DNA of 54,279 bases from positions 1 through 54,279 of the forward strand of contig NZ_BCSR01000016.1 in assembly GCF_001570965.1 (NCBI RefSeq), in the 5' to 3' direction. This document shows positions 10,649 to 19,598 of this stretch, one piece after another. Source of the stretch: Janibacter corallicola NBRC 107790 (GTDB lineage Bacteria > Actinomycetota > Actinomycetes > Actinomycetales > Dermatophilaceae). The stretch's first letter is position 1; each line of letters starts with the position of its first letter. A program made the position numbers and the translations under genes. The notes under the pieces are model-generated. The model was not told the origin of the DNA. It did not search any database and saw nothing but the letters and a program-made list of their open reading frames with translations.

Positions 10649-11739
10649 CAGCTGATCCTCCTGACGGCAGCAGTGATGGCGACGTCCTCACCCAGGCGGG
10701 TGACGTCGGTGGTGGTCAGGCGCAGGGCCTCGGTGATCGTGGCGATGCCCGCGTCCTCCAGGACGGGGCGACCGGCACCCAGCAGGGCCGGTGCGACGTG
10801 GGCGACGACCTCGTCGACGAGGTCGGCGGCGACGAAGGCGCCCGCGAGCCGGGCACCCCCTTCGAGCAGGACGGAGCGGATCCCTCTCTCCTGCAGGCCG
10901 TGCAGCACCGCGGGCAGGTCGAGACCGTCGGCCGCGGGCACCGCGAGGACACCGACGCCGGCGTCGGTCAGGCGGCTGGCATCTGTGCCCTCGGCGACGA
11001 CGACGAGGGTGTCGGCGGCGTCGTCGAGCACCCGTGCGGTGAGGGGGATCTCGGCCCGGGCGTCGAGCACGACGCGCAGCGGCGACGGGGCGCCCGGGAG
11101 GTCCCGGACGGCCAGGTGGGGGTCGTCCGCCCGCAGCGTGCCGGTCCCGACGAGGACGGCGTCCCGCTCGGCCCGCAGCTCGTGCACCGCCCGGCGGGCA
11201 GGGGCGCCGGTGATCCAGCGGCTCGTGCCGTCGGCGGCAGCGGTGCGCCCGTCCAGGGTGGCTGCGGACTTCCACGTGACGAAGGGTCGGCCGGTGCGCA
11301 CCGAGTGCAGCCAGGCGCGGTTGACGTGGGTCGCCGCCTCCCGGCCGACTCCCTCGTCCACCTCGATGCCGGCCGCGCGCAGGTCCTGCAGCCCGCCACC
11401 GGCATCGCCGGTCGGGTCCGCCACCGCCACGACGACGCGGGTGATGCCCGCCTCGACGAGCGCGCGGGTGCACGGGCCGGTGCGGCCGCTGTGGCGGCAC
11501 GGCTCGAGGGTGACGACGGCGGTGCCGCCCCGTGCCCGCTCGCCGGCGTCCGCCAGGGCAGCCACCTCGGCGTGCGGTCCTCCCGCCCGCTGGTGGAGGC
11601 CCTCGCCGACGACGTGGCCGTCGCGGTCGAGGATGACGCAGCCGACGACGGGGTTCGGGCTGGTGCGCCCCAGGCCCCCGGCGGCGAGCACGACGGCACG
11701 GTCCATCGCCTCGGCTGGTGTCATCTGCTGGCCGGCCAT
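10648..11739 (-). CDS. ribD: Bifunctional pyrimidine deaminase/reductase RibD
   Basis: RibD deaminates and then reduces the pyrimidine intermediate of riboflavin synthesis. In 363 residues the N-terminal deaminase has the zinc site HAEVAAL plus PCRHSGRTGPC, and the C-terminal reductase starts near 145 with RPFVTWKSAATLDGRTA. ATG at 11739 is chosen because GGAGAGG stands 4 nt before it; the frame is open to a GTG eight codons upstream and another ATG lies five codons downstream. It is the first gene of the operon, after a leader carrying the FMN riboswitch. Confidence 0.95.
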   Translation of the reverse strand: MAGQQMTPAEAMDRAVVLAAGGLGRTSPNPVVGCVILDRDGHVVGEGLHQRAGGPHAEVAALADAGERARGGTAVVTLEPCRHSGRTGPCTRALVEAGITRVVVAVADPTGDAGGGLQDLRAAGIEVDEGVGREAATHVNRAWLHSVRTGRPFVTWKSAATLDGRTAAADGTSRWITGAPARRAVHELRAERDAVLVGTGTLRADDPHLAVRDLPGAPSPLRVVLDARAEIPLTARVLDDAADTLVVVAEGTDASRLTDAGVGVLAVPAADGLDLPAVLHGLQERGIRSVLLEGGARLAGAFVAADLVDEVVAHVAPALLGAGRPVLEDAGIATITEALRLTTTDVTRLGEDVAITAAVRRIS

Positions 11740-11861
11740 CTGCCCTCTCCGTGCTCGGTACACGAGCCCGGTGGGGCGAAGGGGGTGGCAGCCCGGTTCT
11801 CGGGCGACGACGGCGATCGGGGCGCCGGGCCCCGTTGCGGGACCGGCACGACCGGAACCGT

Positions 11862-11990
11862 CGCGTGCTGCCTCCCATCCGGACTTTCACCGTCGGTGCT
11901 GGAGTTCCACCAGCTCGGCCCGCCCTCGAGGAGGACGGGTTCGCGGACTGTCACCGCCGGCTCGGACTTCCACCGACCCCGGAGCACGCG
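11862..11990 (-). ncRNA. FMN riboswitch (RFN element)
   Basis: Reading the minus strand, the conserved RFN blocks are all present: GGTCGGTGGAAGTCC, then CCGGCGGTGACAGTCCGCG, then GGTGGAACTCCAGCACC, then GACGGTGAAAGTCCGGATG and GGGAGG. The ends CGCGTGCT and AGCACGCG pair as helix P1. It sits 122 nt upstream of ribD and should repress the ribD-ribE-ribBA-ribH operon when FMN is abundant. Between aptamer and ribD a 6-bp hairpin, CGGGGC/GCCCCG at 11818-11834, may belong to the expression platform; no U-run is present, so control could act on translation or by Rho. Confidence 0.95.
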
Positions 11991-12013
11991 TACGACTTGC
12001 TCGTACGCCGAGC

Positions 12014-12019
12014 AGTCTA
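12014..12019 (-). promoter_or_regulatory. Probable -10 box of the riboflavin operon
   Basis: TAGACT on the minus strand lies 24 nt before the riboswitch 5' end and would give a leader of roughly 270 nt to ribD. No convincing -35 was found, so the assignment rests on position and consensus. Confidence 0.5.
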
Positions 12020-12085
12020 CGCCAGCGCGTCGGCGGACCCTGCGGTGGTGTGGTCACACTCACCGAGCGGGCCCACTGCCGCCGG

Positions 12086-12877
12086 TCAGCCCGTGGCGAG
12101 CGCCTTGAGCCGGGTGTAGGAGCCGTTGAAGACGTTCTTGTCGATGGGGTCGTCGGTGTACTGCCAGAAGGTGTACCAACCCCACCCGGGCGGCAGCGAC
12201 CCGGCGCTGGAGCCGTAGCGGGCGATCCACAGCGGGGACTTGTTCGCGAACGACGTGTCCGAGCCGACGCACTGGTTCCACCAGTTGGTGTTGGAGTAGA
12301 TGACCGGGTACCGACCGGTGAGGGTCTTGTACCGATTGAGGAAGGAATTCATCCAGGAGCGCATCTGGGTCTTCGTCTTGCCGTAGCAGGTGGCGCCGTA
12401 GGGGTTCCACTCCATGTCGAGGGCTCCCGGCAGCGTCTTGCCGTCCGAGGACCAGCCGCCGCCGTTGGCGACGAAGTGGTTCGCCTGCGTGGCGCCGCTG
12501 GACTTGTTCGGGAGCGCGAAGTGGTACGCGCCGCGGATCATGCCGGCGTCGTAGGACCCGTTGTACTGCTGGGTGAAGTAGGAACTCGTGTAGCTCGTGC
12601 CCTCCGTCGCCTTGACGTAGGCGAAGCGGTTGCCGGCCGCGCGCTGGGCCGACCAGTCGACATTGCCCTGCCAGCTCGAGACGTCGATGCCGGGGACCCC
12701 GGAGACGGCGGTGTCGGCAGCGGCGCTGCGGTCCGCGGAGCGCTCGTCGTGCAGCTTCCAGCCCATCTGGGCGCGGCCGGGGGGCGGGTCATCCGGGTCT
12801 GCGGCATTCGCCGAGGGGGCGGCACAGAGCGCGAGCACGCCGGTGAGGGCGGCGGCGCGCAGGACGGATCGGAGCAT
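12086..12877 (-). CDS. Secreted GH25 lysozyme
   Basis: The product is a Chalaropsis-type muramidase expected to hydrolyse peptidoglycan outside the cell. The 263 residues have a signal peptide with cleavage near ANA-AD (residue 25), a short linker, and the GH25 barrel from about residue 60. The barrel starts with GIDVSSWQGNVDW and carries the catalytic Asp-x-Glu in ALDMEWNPYG near 150-155. The C-terminal strand has WQYTDDPIDKNVFNG. GAGGAGAAG precedes the ATG. No separate wall-binding domain is visible. It is transcribed alone; its stop lies just ahead of the riboflavin promoter. Confidence 0.93.
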   Translation of the reverse strand: MLRSVLRAAALTGVLALCAAPSANAADPDDPPPGRAQMGWKLHDERSADRSAAADTAVSGVPGIDVSSWQGNVDWSAQRAAGNRFAYVKATEGTSYTSSYFTQQYNGSYDAGMIRGAYHFALPNKSSGATQANHFVANGGGWSSDGKTLPGALDMEWNPYGATCYGKTKTQMRSWMNSFLNRYKTLTGRYPVIYSNTNWWNQCVGSDTSFANKSPLWIARYGSSAGSLPPGWGWYTFWQYTDDPIDKNVFNGSYTRLKALATG

Positions 12878-13101
12878 GGGAGCTTCTCCTCGTTCAGGGG
12901 GCGGGCGCGCGAGGGGGTCGCGCCACCGCAGAGGCTAGAGATCGAAGGTGACCACGAGGCAAGCATTGGGTCGAGATTTCGTCCCGGATTGGTCAACACC
13001 GGTGTGCCGCAACCCCCTTCGCGCGCAAGTGAGCCTCGAAGGGCGCTGCGCCGCGGCGGCACCGCTCCCGTCAACCAGGTAACTCGCGAGTAGGTGCCAC
13101 G

Positions 13102-13143
13102 ACGAAGGGCGGGTGCCGGGAAGACCCGGCACCCGCCCTTCGT
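13102..13143 (-). terminator. Terminator of sucCD
   Basis: A perfect 19-bp inverted repeat with an AAGA loop lies 12 bp beyond the sucD stop; its arms are ACGAAGGGCGGGTGCCGGG and the complement. The stem ends carry a near match to the window-wide CGAAGGGGG word. There is no U-tract. The remaining 220 bp up to the lysozyme start hold one copy of that word at 13013 and the palindrome ACTCGCGAGT at 13082; nothing else was recognised. Confidence 0.85.
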
Positions 13144-13154
13144 GTGGGGAGGGA

Positions 13155-14039
13155 TCACTTGCCCTGCATGATCTCCCGCATGAGCTCGGCGGTCTCGGAC
13201 GGCGTCTTGCCGACCTTGACGCCCGCGGCCTCGAGGGCCTCCTTCTTCGCGGCCGCCGTGCCGGAGGAGCCGGAGACGATGGCGCCGGCGTGGCCCATCG
13301 TCTTGCCCTCCGGGGCGGTGAAGCCCGCGACGTAGCCGACGACCGGCTTGGAGACGTTGTCCTTGATGTAGTCGGCCGCACGCTCCTCGGCGTCGCCACC
13401 GATCTCGCCGATCATGACGATCGCGTCGGTCTCGGGGTCCTTCTCGAAGGCCTCGAGGCAGTCGATGTGCGTCGTGCCGATGACCGGGTCACCACCGATG
13501 CCGATGGCGGTGGAGAAGCCGAAGTCACGCAGCTCGTACATCATCTGGTAGGTCAGCGTGCCCGACTTGGACACCAGGCCGATGCGGCCGGCCCCGGCGA
13601 TGCTCGCAGGGATGATGCCGGCGTTGGACTTGCCGGGGCTGATGACGCCGGGGCAGTTCGGGCCGATGATCCGGGTCTGCTTGCCCACGCTGTAGTTGTA
13701 GAACTCCGCGGAGTCCTTGACGGCGATGCCCTCGGTGATGACGACGGCGGTGCCGATCTCGGCGTCGATGGCCTCGACGACCGCGGACTTGGCGAAGGCC
13801 GGCGGCACGAAGATGACGGACACGTCGGCGCCCGTCTCCTTCATCGCGTCGCCGACGGAGCCGAAGACGGGCACGCTCTGCCCGGAGGGGAAGTCGACGC
13901 TCTGGCCGGCCTTCTTGGGGTTGACGCCGCCCACGACGTTGGTGCCGGCGGCGAGCATGAGCGTGGTGTGCTTCATGCCCTCGGAGCCGGTCATGCCCTG
14001 GACGATGACCTTGGATTCTGCGGTGAGGAAGATTGCCAT
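13155..14039 (-). CDS. sucD: Succinyl-CoA synthetase alpha subunit
   Basis: With SucC it interconverts succinyl-CoA and succinate with nucleotide phosphorylation in the TCA cycle. The 294 residues show the CoA-binding N-terminus ([15 protein letters not shown]), [13 protein letters not shown], and the phosphohistidine site GHAGAIVSG near residue 252. It follows sucC by 20 bp on the same strand, forming the usual pair, and ends before a strong terminator. Confidence 0.97.
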   Translation of the reverse strand: MAIFLTAESKVIVQGMTGSEGMKHTTLMLAAGTNVVGGVNPKKAGQSVDFPSGQSVPVFGSVGDAMKETGADVSVIFVPPAFAKSAVVEAIDAEIGTAVVITEGIAVKDSAEFYNYSVGKQTRIIGPNCPGVISPGKSNAGIIPASIAGAGRIGLVSKSGTLTYQMMYELRDFGFSTAIGIGGDPVIGTTHIDCLEAFEKDPETDAIVMIGEIGGDAEERAADYIKDNVSKPVVGYVAGFTAPEGKTMGHAGAIVSGSSGTAAAKKEALEAAGVKVGKTPSETAELMREIMQGK

Positions 14040-14059
14040 GGTTGTTTTCTCTACGTCCT

Positions 14060-15241
14060 TTACTTCGCGGCCAGCTCGGCGGCCTTGCGGGCGGCACCGT
14101 CCATCGTGTCCTCGATGGACACGAGCGGGTGGTTGAACTCGGCGAGGATGCGACGACCCTCGTCGACGTTGTTGCCGTCCAGGCGGACGACGAGCGGCTT
14201 CGTCGCGCCGTCACCGAGGGTCTTCAGCGCGCCGACGATGCCGTTGGCGACGGCGTCGCAGGCGGTGATGCCACCGAAGACGTTGACGAAGACGGACTTG
14301 ACCTGCTCGTCACCGAGGATGACGTCCAGACCGTTGGCCATGACCTCGGCGGAGGCGCCGCCACCGATGTCGAGGAAGTTGGCCGGCTTGGCCTTGCCGC
14401 CGGTGTGGTCCTCACCGGCGTAGGCGACGACGTCGAGGGTGCTCATGACGAGCCCCGCGCCGTTGCCGATGATGCCGACGTTGCCGTCGAGCTTGACGTA
14501 GTTGAGGTCCTTCTCCTTGGCCTTGGCCTCCAGCGGGTCCGTGGCGGCCTTGTCCTCGAGGGCCGCGTGGTCCGGCTGGCGGAAGGCGGCGTTGCCGTCG
14601 AGGGTGACCTTGCCGTCGAGGGCCACGATGTCGCCCTGCTCGGTCTTGACCAGCGGGTTGACCTCGACGAGCGTGGCGTCCTCGTCCCGGTAGACGACCC
14701 ACAGCTTCTTGAGGGCCTCGGCGATCTTGGCGCCGTCCGCCTCGTCGAAGCCCGCGGCCGTGACGATCTCCTTCGCCTTGGCGTCGTCGATGCCCACGTT
14801 CGGGTCGACCTCGACGCGGGCGAGGGCCTCCGGGCGCTCGACGGCGAGCTGCTCGATCTCCATGCCGCCCTCCTTGGAGCACATGGCGAGGTAGGACCGG
14901 TTGGCCCGGTCGAGCAGGATCGAGAAGTAGTACTCCTCGGCGATCTGCGCGCCCTGGGCGATCATCACCTTCTGGACCGTGTGGCCCTTGATGTCCATGC
15001 CCAGGATGGCCTCGGCGTGGGCCTCGGCCTCGTCGAGGGTCTTGGCGACCTTGACGCCACCTGCCTTGCCGCGCCCACCGGTCTTGACCTGGGCCTTGAC
15101 GACGGTGACGCCGCCGCTCTTGGCCCCGATCGTCTCGGCGGCCGCGCGGGCCTCCTGCGGGGTGGTGGCAACGGAGCCGGCCAGGACCGGGACGCCGTGC
15201 TTCTCGAACACATCGCGTGCTTGGTACTCGAAGAGATCCAC
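14060..15241 (-). CDS. sucC: Succinyl-CoA synthetase beta subunit
   Basis: The ATP-grasp subunit of succinyl-CoA synthetase, 393 residues, close to the bacterial norm. Seen: start [19 protein letters not shown], the [15 protein letters not shown] nucleotide-binding loop near residue 45, VEVNPLV near 205, and FLDIGGGA with NVFGGI near the C-terminus. GTG at 15241 is chosen because the family starts exactly at this DLFEYQA motif; the frame continues upstream without homology. Transcription starts in the 130-bp gap shared with the divergent hydrolase gene. Confidence 0.96.
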   Translation of the reverse strand: MDLFEYQARDVFEKHGVPVLAGSVATTPQEARAAAETIGAKSGGVTVVKAQVKTGGRGKAGGVKVAKTLDEAEAHAEAILGMDIKGHTVQKVMIAQGAQIAEEYYFSILLDRANRSYLAMCSKEGGMEIEQLAVERPEALARVEVDPNVGIDDAKAKEIVTAAGFDEADGAKIAEALKKLWVVYRDEDATLVEVNPLVKTEQGDIVALDGKVTLDGNAAFRQPDHAALEDKAATDPLEAKAKEKDLNYVKLDGNVGIIGNGAGLVMSTLDVVAYAGEDHTGGKAKPANFLDIGGGASAEVMANGLDVILGDEQVKSVFVNVFGGITACDAVANGIVGALKTLGDGATKPLVVRLDGNNVDEGRRILAEFNHPLVSIEDTMDGAARKAAELAAK

Positions 15242-15371
15242 GAGGGTAATTCCGTCCTTGCTGTGATAACGGGGTGCAGGCCGAGGGTATCGCTTCGCTC
15301 GAGGGCCGGGCACGACCGGGGGCGGGTGGTATCCCCCACGACGGCCTGCTCGTGGTTACCCTGCAGTCACC

Positions 15372-16298
15372 ATGGTGTCGCAGAACGTCACGACCACGGC
15401 GGTCGAGGAGGTCCCGGTGGAGCCCCCACCGGGGTCCTCGCTGCGCTCCGAGCTCTGCCGGCAGCTGCGACGGATGGCCACGCCGCAGGCCGTGGCCTTC
15501 GCCGCCGTCGAGCTGGTCTGGGCGAGCACCCACGTGTCGCTCTACCCCTTCGGGACGCGGCCGCCGCGACGCGGCCGGGTCGGGCACACCTACAGCCTGG
15601 AGTCCCTGACCCCGCTGCAGCGCGGCATGGTCGTCGCGGCCGGCCCGCAGCTCGGCACCCCGATCCTGCTGCTGCACGGGCTGGCGGACAACCACTCGAT
15701 CTTCGCGCTGCTGCGCCGTGGTCTGCTGCGCCGCGGCTTCACGCGGGTCTTCGCGATGAACTACTCGATCCGGACCAAGGACGTGCGCACCGCCGCCATC
15801 CAGCTCGCGGAGGAGATCGAGCGGATCTGCGAGGAGACCGGGTTCGAGCGGATCCACGTCGTCGCCCACAGCCTCGGCGGGATCATCGCCCGGTACTACG
15901 TGACCCGTCTCGGCGGCGATGAGCGGGTGCACACCCTCGTCACCCTCGGTGCCCCGCACCGCGGCACCCTCGTGGCCCACCTCCTGCCGACCGCCCTCAC
16001 CCGTCAGCTGCGGCCGGGAAGTGCCCTGATGCACGACCTGAACGCCCCCGCGCCGGAGTGTCGCACCCGGGTCATCTCCTTCTGGTCGGACACCGACGAG
16101 GCGGTCGTACCCGCCTCCAACGGGGTGCTGCACCAGGAGGGCGTGGACGTGACGAACGTCGAGCTGCACGGGGTGGGGCACCTGTCGTTGCCGATCCTGC
16201 CCTCGGTCGCCCACCGCATCTCCACCGGGCTGGTCCAGCTGGACTCGAAGGGGGCCCCCACGGCCTCCGTCACGGACATCACCGGCCTCCCCCGCTGA
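15372..16298 (+). CDS. Alpha/beta hydrolase (lipase/esterase-like)
   Basis: The 308-residue protein has a canonical alpha/beta-hydrolase core: oxyanion region LLLHGLADNHSI near residue 100, nucleophile elbow VAHSLGGIIARYY near 168 (Ser in HSLGG), acid in SDTDEAVVP near 240, and His in GVGHLSLP near 275. It resembles actinobacterial triacylglycerol-lipase-like proteins; no signal peptide is evident, and the substrate is unknown. TACCCT ends 9 nt before the ATG and no Shine-Dalgarno is seen, so the leader would be only a few bases. Confidence 0.85.
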   Translation: MVSQNVTTTAVEEVPVEPPPGSSLRSELCRQLRRMATPQAVAFAAVELVWASTHVSLYPFGTRPPRRGRVGHTYSLESLTPLQRGMVVAAGPQLGTPILLLHGLADNHSIFALLRRGLLRRGFTRVFAMNYSIRTKDVRTAAIQLAEEIERICEETGFERIHVVAHSLGGIIARYYVTRLGGDERVHTLVTLGAPHRGTLVAHLLPTALTRQLRPGSALMHDLNAPAPECRTRVISFWSDTDEAVVPASNGVLHQEGVDVTNVELHGVGHLSLPILPSVAHRISTGLVQLDSKGAPTASVTDITGLPR

Positions 16299-16356
16299 GC
16301 CGGAGCGGTATCGTCCTCGGGTCGTCCGCTCCCCTGCCCCGAGGACACCCGCCGTC

Positions 16357-17118
16357 ATGATCCGTTACGCCGGCCGGCACCGACCGCGCAGTGCCCGCCG
16401 CACCGCGCGACCGCGCATCCGTGCGTCCGCCTGGCTGCGCCGCGGCGTGCCCGCACTCGCGATCGGGGCCCTCTTGCTCACCGGCGTCGCGGCGGGCAGC
16501 CGGAGCGGGGCACTGCCGGGCCTCGGTGACGTGTCCGGCGACCCCGGGGCATCCGCCATGACGAGGCCGGGCGCGGACAGGGACCTCCAGCGTGCCTCCC
16601 GCGACGGTCGGCGCGGCCCTTCCCCCGCCGAGGAGGACCGCGCCGACACGCTCACCCTCATGGCGGGGTCGCAGCAGGAGGAGGCGCAGGAGCGGCGGGA
16701 GGCGACCGAGCCGCCTGCCACGTGGGTGATGCCGGTGAGGCAGGCCCCCTTCACCTCCGGTTACGGGCAGCGGTGGGGCCGGCTGCACGCGGGCAACGAC
16801 TACGGCGTCGACGTCGGGACCCCGGTCCGTTCGATGGGTGACGGGACGGTCCTCGCCGCCGGCGAGATGGCCGGGTACGGCATCCGGGTGGACATCGAGT
16901 ACGCGGACGGCACCGTCTCCCGCTACGGCCACCTCTCCTCGACGTCGGTGGACGAAGGGGATGAGGTCACCCGCGGCGAGGTCGTCGCCGAGTCGGGGAA
17001 CACCGGGCACTCCACGGGACCGCACCTGCACCTGGAGATCCGCCCCGGCGACGGTGACCCGGTCGACCCGAGCCCCTGGCTCGCGAGGCACGGGCTCGAC
17101 GGGGAGCCGACGGGGTAG
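16357..17118 (+). CDS. M23 family (LytM-like) peptidase
   Basis: The 253-residue exported protein has a very basic N-terminus and one hydrophobic segment (about 30-48) acting as signal anchor or signal peptide, then a charged linker of about 75 residues. The M23 domain starts around residue 125. Zinc ligands are visible in HAGNDYGVDVGTPV and in GHSTGPHLHLEI near 222-232 (His-x-His). Such enzymes cleave peptidoglycan cross-links. The full ligand set suggests an active enzyme rather than an EnvC-type activator. It is followed by pcrA on the opposite strand, 7 bp away. Confidence 0.9.
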   Translation: MIRYAGRHRPRSARRTARPRIRASAWLRRGVPALAIGALLLTGVAAGSRSGALPGLGDVSGDPGASAMTRPGADRDLQRASRDGRRGPSPAEEDRADTLTLMAGSQQEEAQERREATEPPATWVMPVRQAPFTSGYGQRWGRLHAGNDYGVDVGTPVRSMGDGTVLAAGEMAGYGIRVDIEYADGTVSRYGHLSSTSVDEGDEVTRGEVVAESGNTGHSTGPHLHLEIRPGDGDPVDPSPWLARHGLDGEPTG

Positions 17119-17125
17119 GAGCCCC

Positions 17126-19555
17126 TCAGAGCTTCTCGAGCGGGGCGTAGCGCAGCAGCAGCCGCTTGACGCCGTCCTCGTCACCGAAGTCCACGTGGGC
17201 CAGCGCCTTCTCGCCCTCGCCCTCGACCCGCACGACCGTCCCGAGACCGAAGGTGTCGTGGGTGACCTTGTCCCCCGCGTCGAGCCTGATGGCCGGTCGG
17301 TTGCCCGGGGACTTCGCCCGCGGCCGTGCCGCCAGCCGGGCCACGGCCGGCTGGCCGCCGACACCGGGGCGGGCCGGACCCACCTTCGGCCCCTCCCGCT
17401 CCCACTGCAGCAGCGTCTCCGGGATCTCGTCGAGGAAGCGTGAGGCCGGGTTGTACTGGGGCGTGCCGAAGGCGCTGCGCACCGACGCCCGGGAGAGGTG
17501 CAGCCGCTCCTTGGCCCGGGTGATGCCGACATAGGCCAGTCGGCGCTCCTCCTCCAGCTCCTTCTCGTCGCCGAGGCTGCGCTGGTGGGGGAAGGTGCCG
17601 TCCTCCAACCCGGTGAGGAAGACCGCGGGGAACTCCAGGCCCTTGGCCGTGTGCAGCGTCATCAGCGTGACGACGCCACCGTCGTCCGCGTCGTCGGGGA
17701 TCTCGTCGGCGTCGGCGACGAGGCTCACCTGCTCGAGGAAGTCGTCGAGGCTGACGACCTCGCCCGTCGCCTCGCGGGTGGCGTCGAACTCCCGGGCCAC
17801 GCCGACGAGCTCGGCAAGGTTCTCCAGGCGGGTCTCGTCCTGCGGGTCGCGGCTGGCCTGCAGCTCGCTGACGTAGCCGGTGCGCTCCAGGACCGCCTCG
17901 AGCAGGTCGCCGATGCCGGCGCCGTCCTCCTGCAGCTCACGCAGCCCCTCCAGGAGGGTGGTGAAGCCCTTGATGGCGGTGGCGGAACGGGTGGCGATGC
18001 CGGGGGCGTCCTCGGCCCGGCCGAGCGCCGCGACGAAGGGGATGCGCTCACGCTCCGCGAGCTGGGAGACCGCGGCCTGGGCCCGGTCGCCGATGCCCCG
18101 CTTCGGGGTGTTGAGGATGCGGCGCAGGTTCACGTCGTCGACCGGGTTGGCGACGACGTGCAGGTAGGCCAGGGCGTCCTTGACCTCCCGCCGCTCGTAG
18201 AAGCGGGTACCGCCGACCACCTTGTACGGCAGGCCGACCCGCACGAAGACCTCCTCGATCGCACGGGACTGGGCATTGGTCCGGTAGAAGACGGCGACGT
18301 CCTTGGGCTGCACGCCGTGCTCGTCCTGGAGCCGGTCGATGCTCGTCGCGATGAAGGAGGCCTCGTCGTGCTCGTTGTCCCCGACGTAACCGATGATCGA
18401 CTCGCCCTCGCCGGCCTCGGTCCACAGGTTCTTCTTGCGGCGGGACTCGTTGCGCTCGATGACGGCGTTGGCCGCGGTGAGGATCGTCTGGGTGGAGCGG
18501 TAGTTCTGCTCCAGCAGGATGGTGCGCGCGTCCGGGTAGTCCTGCTCGAACTCGATGATGTTGCGGATCGAGGCGCCGCGGAAGGCGTAGATCGACTGGT
18601 CCGCGTCACCGACGACGACGAGGTCGCTCGGCGGGACGGCCTTGGGGTCGCGCTCCGCCGCGTCGTCGGTGCCGCCGACGAGCTCGCGGACCAGCTGGTA
18701 CTGCGCGTGGTTGGTGTCCTGGTACTCGTCGACGAGGACGTGGCGGAAGCGGCGCCGGTAGTGCTCGGAGACGTCCGGGAAGGCCTGCAGCATGTGCACC
18801 GTCGTCATGATGATGTCGTCGAAGTCCAGCGCATTGGCCTGCCGCAGCCGCCGCTGGTACTCGGTGTAGACGTCCGAGAGCACCTTCTCCTGGTGGGTGC
18901 CTCCCGGGTCCTCGGCGTCCTCGTCACCGGCGACCCGGCGGGCGTACTCCTCCTCGTCGACGAGCTCGTTCTTGAGGTTGCTGATCTGGTGGGAGAAGGC
19001 CCGCGGCCGGTACCGCTTGGAGTCCAGGTCCAGGTCGCGCATCACGAGGGAGACGAGGCGCTGGCTGTCCGCCGCGTCGTAGATCGAGAAGGTGGACTTC
19101 ATCCCGACCTTCGCCGCCTCGCGGCGCAGGATCCGCACGCACGCGGAGTGGAAGGTCATCACCCACATCGCACGCGCCCGGGGACCGACGAGCTCCTCGA
19201 CCCGCTCGCGCATCTCCGCGGCGGCCTTGTTCGTGAAGGTGATCGCCAGGATCTGGCCGGGCTGGACCCCCTTCGCGCCGAGGAGGTGAGCGATGCGGTG
19301 GGTGAGCACGCGGGTCTTGCCGGAGCCGGCGCCGGCGACGATGAGGAGGGGGCCCCCTTCGTGCAGGACGGCCTCGCGCTGCGAGGGGTTCAGCCCCGCC
19401 ACCAGCTCCTCGGGATCGGCGGGGCCGACCGCGGCGTGCGGCGCGCTGGCCGGGGTCTGGCCGGAGAGCGCCCAGGTGGGCACACCGGAGTCCGTGACGT
19501 CGCCGGTCCAGCCACCGGGCAGGGCATCGGGAAGGTCGTCGAAGAGGCTGCTCAT
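17126..19555 (-). CDS. pcrA: ATP-dependent DNA helicase PcrA/UvrD
   Basis: A superfamily 1A 3'-to-5' helicase acting in nucleotide excision repair and plasmid/replication maintenance. The 809 residues include LNPSQREAVLHEGGPLLIV, Walker A AGAGSGKT near residue 75, VDEYQDTNHAQYQL (motif II), GDADQSIYAFRGA (motif III), QNYRSTQ, and TLHTAKGLEFPAVFL (motif V). The C-terminal Tudor-like region (GDKVTHDTFGLGTVV) is typical of PcrA. ATG at 19555 is chosen because MSSLFDDLP is a family N-terminus; TAGGCT lies 10 nt upstream. Confidence 0.96.
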   Translation of the reverse strand: MSSLFDDLPDALPGGWTGDVTDSGVPTWALSGQTPASAPHAAVGPADPEELVAGLNPSQREAVLHEGGPLLIVAGAGSGKTRVLTHRIAHLLGAKGVQPGQILAITFTNKAAAEMRERVEELVGPRARAMWVMTFHSACVRILRREAAKVGMKSTFSIYDAADSQRLVSLVMRDLDLDSKRYRPRAFSHQISNLKNELVDEEEYARRVAGDEDAEDPGGTHQEKVLSDVYTEYQRRLRQANALDFDDIIMTTVHMLQAFPDVSEHYRRRFRHVLVDEYQDTNHAQYQLVRELVGGTDDAAERDPKAVPPSDLVVVGDADQSIYAFRGASIRNIIEFEQDYPDARTILLEQNYRSTQTILTAANAVIERNESRRKKNLWTEAGEGESIIGYVGDNEHDEASFIATSIDRLQDEHGVQPKDVAVFYRTNAQSRAIEEVFVRVGLPYKVVGGTRFYERREVKDALAYLHVVANPVDDVNLRRILNTPKRGIGDRAQAAVSQLAERERIPFVAALGRAEDAPGIATRSATAIKGFTTLLEGLRELQEDGAGIGDLLEAVLERTGYVSELQASRDPQDETRLENLAELVGVAREFDATREATGEVVSLDDFLEQVSLVADADEIPDDADDGGVVTLMTLHTAKGLEFPAVFLTGLEDGTFPHQRSLGDEKELEEERRLAYVGITRAKERLHLSRASVRSAFGTPQYNPASRFLDEIPETLLQWEREGPKVGPARPGVGGQPAVARLAARPRAKSPGNRPAIRLDAGDKVTHDTFGLGTVVRVEGEGEKALAHVDFGDEDGVKRLLLRYAPLEKL

Positions 19556-19585
19556 CTCGCCCTCCAGCCTACGTCGGGGCACCGA

Positions 19586-19591
19586 TAGCCT
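19586..19591 (+). promoter_or_regulatory. Leaderless -10 box of the MFS gene
   Basis: TAGCCT stands 7 nt before the GTG at 19599, with no Shine-Dalgarno between. The divergent pcrA start lies only 43 bp away. Confidence 0.55.
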
Positions 19592-19598
19592 GCCGCGG

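Noticed and set aside
13082-13091. Palindrome ACTCGCGAGT as a second site of the 39925 operator type
   Set aside because: It shares only the ACTC/GAGT half-sites, has a different centre, and lies at a gene end rather than in a promoter.
10121-13093. Very long plus-strand open frame across the riboflavin operon and riboswitch
   Set aside because: It is antisense to four well-recognised rib genes and an RFN element and has the Arg/Ala/Pro-rich composition of a high-GC shadow frame.
14412-16358. Minus-strand open frame spanning sucC and the hydrolase
   Set aside because: It overlaps sucC in a different frame and the hydrolase in antisense; it is low complexity and has no family features.
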